A stretch of DNA of 15,410 nucleotides. It comes from Bacillota bacterium (GTDB lineage: Bacteria > Bacillota > UBA994 > UBA5500). The translations under genes were made by a program, and so were the position numbers. Positions within the stretch are counted from its first letter, which is position 1. Every line of letters starts with the position of its first letter. The notes under the pieces were generated by a model. That model searched no databases. It was given only the letters and a program-made list of their open reading frames with translations, and was not told the origin of the DNA. The stretch spans positions 1-15,410 of the forward strand of contig JAEZJZ010000004.1 of assembly GCA_023436245.1 (NCBI GenBank). The letters run 5' to 3'. Below are positions 13,081 through 15,410 of this stretch, one piece after another.

Positions 13081-13378
13081 CATGAAGAACCTGATGAAGC
13101 AGGCCCAGAAAATGCAGGCCGAGATGGCCAAGGTGCAGGCGGAGTTGGCGGACAAGACGGTGGAAGCTTCGGCCGGCGGTGGAGTCGTGAAAGCTGTAGC
13201 CAATGGGCATAAGGAGATCAAGGAGATCGTGATTGATCCGGCAGCCGTCGATCCTGAGGACGTGGAAATGCTGCAGGACCTGGTGCTGGTCGCTGTCAAC
13301 GAGGCGCTGAAGAAAGCCGAGGAACTAGCCGCCCAGGAGATGAATCGGGTCACCGGTGGGCTGAAGATGCCGTTCTGA
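13073..13378 (+). CDS. YbaB/EbfC family nucleoid-associated protein
   Basis: This 101-residue protein has the usual length for the family. A charged, methionine-rich N-terminal helix (MKNLMKQAQKMQAEMAKVQ) is followed by the conserved beta segment with TVEASAGGGVVKAVANG, IDPAAVDPEDVEMLQDLV and a C-terminal helix ending MNRVTGGLKMPF. Family members are dimeric DNA-binding proteins that coat or bridge DNA; B. subtilis YaaK is the orthologue in the same position between dnaX and recR. The start at 13073 overlaps the dnaX stop in ATGAATAA. GGGAGG (13056-13061) is 11 nt upstream. An ATG at 13082 is possible but too far from this site. Confidence 0.93.
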   Translation: MNNMKNLMKQAQKMQAEMAKVQAELADKTVEASAGGGVVKAVANGHKEIKEIVIDPAAVDPEDVEMLQDLVLVAVNEALKKAEELAAQEMNRVTGGLKMPF

Positions 13379-13980
13379 TGAGCTACTTTCCGGATCCGAT
13401 CAACCAGTTGATCGGCGAGTTGATGAAGTTGCCGGGGATAGGCCCCAAGAGTGCGCAGCGGGTGGCCTTTCACCTGTTGCGACGTGACAGAAACGAGATC
13501 GTACAGTTGGCTCGGGCGCTGGTCAGTGCCAAGGACAAGACCAAGTATTGTTCGCAGTGCTTCAGCATTACTGAACAGGACCCATGTTCCATTTGCGGCG
13601 ATGGGACACGCGACCAGAGTGAGCTGTGCATAGTGCAGGAACCGAAGGACATCGCTGCGCTGGAAAAGACGCATGAATACAGGGGCTACTATCACGTGCT
13701 GCATGGAGCAATCTCTCCCATGGAGGGTATAGGGCCAGAGCAACTGCGCATCAGAGAGCTGTTGGCTCGCGTGCAGCAGAATTCTGCACTGCAGGAAGTG
13801 ATCCTGGCTACCAATCCAAATATCGAGGGCGAAGCAACTGCATTGTACATTTCCCGCTTACTGAAGCCATTGGGTCTCAAGGTCACCCGAATTGCCCACG
13901 GATTGCCGGTTGGTGGAGATTTGGAGTATGTTGATGAGATTACCTTGGGCAGAGCACTAGAGGGAAGACGAGAATTATAG
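13378..13980 (+). CDS. recR: Recombination mediator protein RecR
   Basis: This 200-residue protein is full length. It has a helix-hairpin-helix (LPGIGPKSAQRVAFHLL, about 18-34), a C4 zinc finger (C58, C61, C70, C73), and a Toprim domain from about residue 82 (ELCIVQEPKDIAALEKTHEY, then GAISPMEGIGPEQL). A C-terminal part contains the GLPVGGDLEYVDEITLGRAL signature. RecR forms a ring or clamp and, with RecO (and RecF), loads RecA onto SSB-coated single-stranded DNA at gaps. Its ATG overlaps the ybaB stop by one base (TGATG), implying coupled translation. It ends in TAG. Confidence 0.97.
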   Translation: MSYFPDPINQLIGELMKLPGIGPKSAQRVAFHLLRRDRNEIVQLARALVSAKDKTKYCSQCFSITEQDPCSICGDGTRDQSELCIVQEPKDIAALEKTHEYRGYYHVLHGAISPMEGIGPEQLRIRELLARVQQNSALQEVILATNPNIEGEATALYISRLLKPLGLKVTRIAHGLPVGGDLEYVDEITLGRALEGRREL

Positions 13981-14091
13981 GCCAAAAGTATGGGCAGAGT
14001 TCTGTTGGTTATACTTCCTGAATAGGTTCTAGTGAAGCTTGTACTAGCAACCACGTGTTGCGGGGCTTAGCTATTCAAGGAGGTTTTAGCC

Positions 14092-14442
14092 GTGCAGTCT
14101 GCCCTTTTGCGTTGGGTTGAGCAGATTCTGGATTTCGCAATGAGCAGCCGCTCAGAGCGCGCGGTTGTACAGGCACCGAAACTGGACATGCTTGAACTGG
14201 TGGAGCAGGCCCGTCAGGAGTGGCTGAACACCGACCGCTATTTTGACTGTGTGACCGATCCCGAGTTGGTGGATCACGCCATCCTGTTGAAGGACGCCGC
14301 CCAGAAGAAGTACATGTACATGCTCAGGCTGGCCAGGGCCGAGGGGCTCCGGGCTTTTGCCGCGGAACAGTTAGTGCTTTGCCTAGATGAGGAGGACTCC
14401 GCAATGGTTGAACCTGCATCAGCCCCCACATCGCTGACCTGA
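14092..14442 (+). CDS. DUF2508 family protein (YaaL-like)
   Basis: This 116-residue soluble protein starts at GTG 14092, 7 nt after AAGGAGGT. The diagnostic DUF2508 stretch runs from about residue 42: AxQEWLNTDRYFDCVTDPEL followed by VDHAILLKDAAQKKYMYMLR. It is mostly helical. The N-terminal 30 residues and the acidic/alanine-proline tail are variable. Function is unknown. In B. subtilis the orthologue yaaL lies between recR and bofA, exactly as here, which supports the call. A gap of 111 nt after recR leaves room for its own promoter, but none is convincing. Confidence 0.85.
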   Translation: MQSALLRWVEQILDFAMSSRSERAVVQAPKLDMLELVEQARQEWLNTDRYFDCVTDPELVDHAILLKDAAQKKYMYMLRLARAEGLRAFAAEQLVLCLDEEDSAMVEPASAPTSLT

Positions 14443-14447
14443 GCTGA

Positions 14448-14477
14448 GAATAGAGACGCGGGAGCTATTCTATTTTT
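14448..14477 (+). terminator. Weak terminator-like hairpin between yaaL and bofA
   Basis: GAATAG (14448-14453) pairs with CTATTC (14465-14470) across an 11-nt loop, followed by TATTTTT. The stem is short and AT-rich, so partial termination at most. A TTGGAC/TATTAG pair (14476-14503, 16-bp spacer) just after it might be a bofA promoter, at low confidence. Confidence 0.35.
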
Positions 14478-14527
14478 GGACAACACGGCGTAAACTCTAT
14501 TAGCCAGTCCAAGAAGGGGGACCCTAC

Positions 14528-14821
14528 ATGCCAACCATCTCGCTATTTGGCTCTGCGGCTTCGGTTAATGTGATCATCGCCTTTCTATTTGGTCTAGTTC
14601 TGCTCTATCTGATGTTCAGATTGATTCTGGTACCCTTCCGCAACTCCGGGCGCGTGCTCGTGCGTGTTGGGGTCTCGGTGCTCTGCCTGGTCGCCGTCAA
14701 CCTGATCGGAGGGCGCTTCGGATATGCTGTTCCGCTCAACCTGGTCACAATTCTCATTCCTGCCGTGCTGGGCGTGCCGGGATTCTTTCTGGCCACATTG
14801 ATGCAGTTTCTGATCTTCTGA
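14528..14821 (+). CDS. bofA: Pro-sigmaK processing inhibitor BofA
   Basis: This 97-residue hydrophobic protein has two or three membrane segments (about 12-34, 43-60, 72-96). The C-terminal conserved BofA block is clear: NLIGGRFGYAVPLNLVTILI then PAVLGVPGFFLATLMQ. In sporulating bacilli BofA, with SpoIVFA, holds the intramembrane protease SpoIVFB inactive in the outer forespore membrane until the forespore signals, so pro-sigmaK is cut at the right time. AGAAGGGGGA precedes the ATG at 14528. Position after yaaL and before an rRNA operon matches B. subtilis. Its presence is the main evidence that the organism makes endospores, though some non-sporulating relatives also keep bofA-like genes. 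Confidence 0.92.
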   Translation: MPTISLFGSAASVNVIIAFLFGLVLLYLMFRLILVPFRNSGRVLVRVGVSVLCLVAVNLIGGRFGYAVPLNLVTILIPAVLGVPGFFLATLMQFLIF

Positions 14822-14839
14822 AGCCGATTCGATCGTTTG

Positions 14840-14863
14840 GACAGCCGATTGGCTGTCTTTTTT
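14840..14863 (+). terminator. Rho-independent terminator after bofA
   Basis: GACAGCC (14840-14846), loop GATT, GGCTGTC (14851-14857), then six T. A classic strong terminator separating the dnaX-bofA region from the rRNA promoters. Confidence 0.95.
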
Positions 14864-15346
14864 GCTTACCTGCTAGCATATTTTGTACGGTTGACTACTT
14901 GCTCCTTCCGCTGTAAACTCATTCACACGCGGCTCAACTGAGTTTGCTGCCGGCTCACAGGTGAGTACAGCCTGCAGTCTACCGGCATGTTGACAAGCCC
15001 AGTTGAACGTGTTAAGCTAATGAAGCTGTCGCCGCGAGGTGGCAGTTGACCAGACTCCAAACTAGCTACCAACAATTGCCGGGTTGACGTAATGCCGGGT
15101 GAGATGGTAAGCTAAGAGTCCGCCAGTGAGCGAGAACCTTGAAAACTGAACAATGATGGACCAGATGAAGAATCTGGGTCAGAGGAAGACGAGCCTCGAG
15201 AGAGGCGAGTTGGAGACTGACACCAAAAACCCGTTGGTTTCAGAGAGCAATCTCGGAGACTAAACACAAACCACAAGTAATTAAAGAGCCACAGGTTCTT
15301 TGATAAAGGAATGGGGACATTCCTTAAGGTGTGTCCCCTGACAACT
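14864..15346 (+). promoter_or_regulatory. rRNA operon promoter region and leader
   Basis: No gene is present. Three candidate SigA promoters occur in tandem: TTGACT (14891-14896)/TAAACT (14914-14919), TTGACA (14990-14995)/TAAGCT (15013-15018), and TTGACG (15084-15089)/TAAGCT (15108-15113). The last two share TAAGCTAA at the -10. The leader contains CCTTGAAAACTGAACAATG (15137-15155), common in Bacillota rRNA leaders, and GGTTCTTTGATAAA (15294-15307), resembling an antitermination boxA. Hairpins at 15174 (ATCTGG region), 15192-15205 (GCCTC-GAGA-GAGGC) and 15306-15338 follow. Confidence 0.7.
15306..15338 (+). other. Two mutually exclusive hairpins just before 16S rRNA
   Basis: AAGGAATG (15306-15313) can pair with CATTCCTT (15318-15325). 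Alternatively GGGGACA (15313-15319) can pair with TGTCCCC (15332-15338). They overlap, so only one can form at once. This may be part of the 16S processing stalk or a small intergenic repeat. Confidence 0.45.
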
Positions 15347-15410
15347 TTTTCGGAGAGTTTGATCCTGGCTCAGGACGAACGCTGGCGGCGTGCCTCATAC
15401 ATGCAAGTCG
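15347..15410 (+). rRNA. rrs: 16S ribosomal RNA, 5' end (partial)
   Basis: The universal 5' region is present: AGAGTTTGATCCTGGCTCAG starts at 15354, followed by GACGAACGCTGGCGGCGTGC and ATGCAAGTCG at the window end. Counting back by E. coli numbering places nucleotide 1 near 15347. Only about 64 bases are in the window. The GTGCCTCATACATGCAAG wording is compatible with Bacillota but too short to assign a genus. Confidence 0.97.

Noticed and set aside
1..15410. CRISPR array, transposase gene, tRNA gene or phage gene
   Set aside because: No regularly spaced identical repeats, no transposase or integrase motifs and no tRNA cloverleaf were recognised on either strand.

Overview
The window looks like a chromosomal segment of a spore-forming member of the Bacillota with medium-high GC. 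The right half carries the order large (Alu-domain) SRP RNA – dnaX – ybaB/ebfC – recR – yaaL – bofA – 16S rRNA. This is the same order as the scr-dnaX-yaaK-recR-yaaL-bofA-rrnA block of Bacillus subtilis. BofA, a regulator of pro-sigmaK processing, points to endospore formation. Strong AGGAGG-type ribosome sites and GTG/TTG starts also fit. I cannot name the genus from 64 bases of 16S.

Layout: 1-258 is a hairpin-rich intergenic region with paired, inverted palindromic repeats. 259-2725 is a two-gene unit, a LemA-family protein and a DUF2207 (YciQ-like) membrane protein with a glycine-rich tail. A strong hairpin at 2783-2825 separates it from an arginase-superfamily gene (2830-3732), which ends at a clear terminator. 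3895-7947 holds two tandem sensor genes linked to c-di-GMP: a membrane protein with an extracytoplasmic sensor and a GGDEF domain, then a larger sensor/PAS/GGDEF/HD-GYP protein broken by one in-frame TAG at codon 80. Both GGDEF motifs are degenerate (GGDKF, GGDGF), while the HD-GYP phosphodiesterase motifs are intact. 7948-8194 has more palindromic repeats and a long hairpin between converging genes.

8195-10527 (minus strand) holds two overlapping, paralogous imidazolonepropionase-like amidohydrolases, probably translated from one message. 10528-10877 is noncoding, with nested inverted repeats and the promoter of the SRP RNA. The SRP RNA ends at a Rho-independent terminator. dnaX has its own promoter, and dnaX, ybaB and recR are translationally packed (overlaps of 8 and 1 nt). 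yaaL and bofA follow with spacers, and bofA ends at a strong terminator. The last 525 bases before 16S rRNA contain three candidate tandem promoters and a structured leader.

Functionally, the right half is housekeeping: protein targeting, replication clamp loading, recombinational repair, a sporulation checkpoint and ribosome synthesis. The left half is accessory: envelope proteins of unknown function, a probable ureohydrolase relative and a c-di-GMP signalling pair. No CRISPR array, transposase gene or phage gene was seen. The points most worth a second look are the amber-interrupted HD-GYP gene, the REPIN-like palindrome pairs, the hairpin covering the arginase ribosome site, and the nested inverted repeats between the amidohydrolase and SRP RNA genes.
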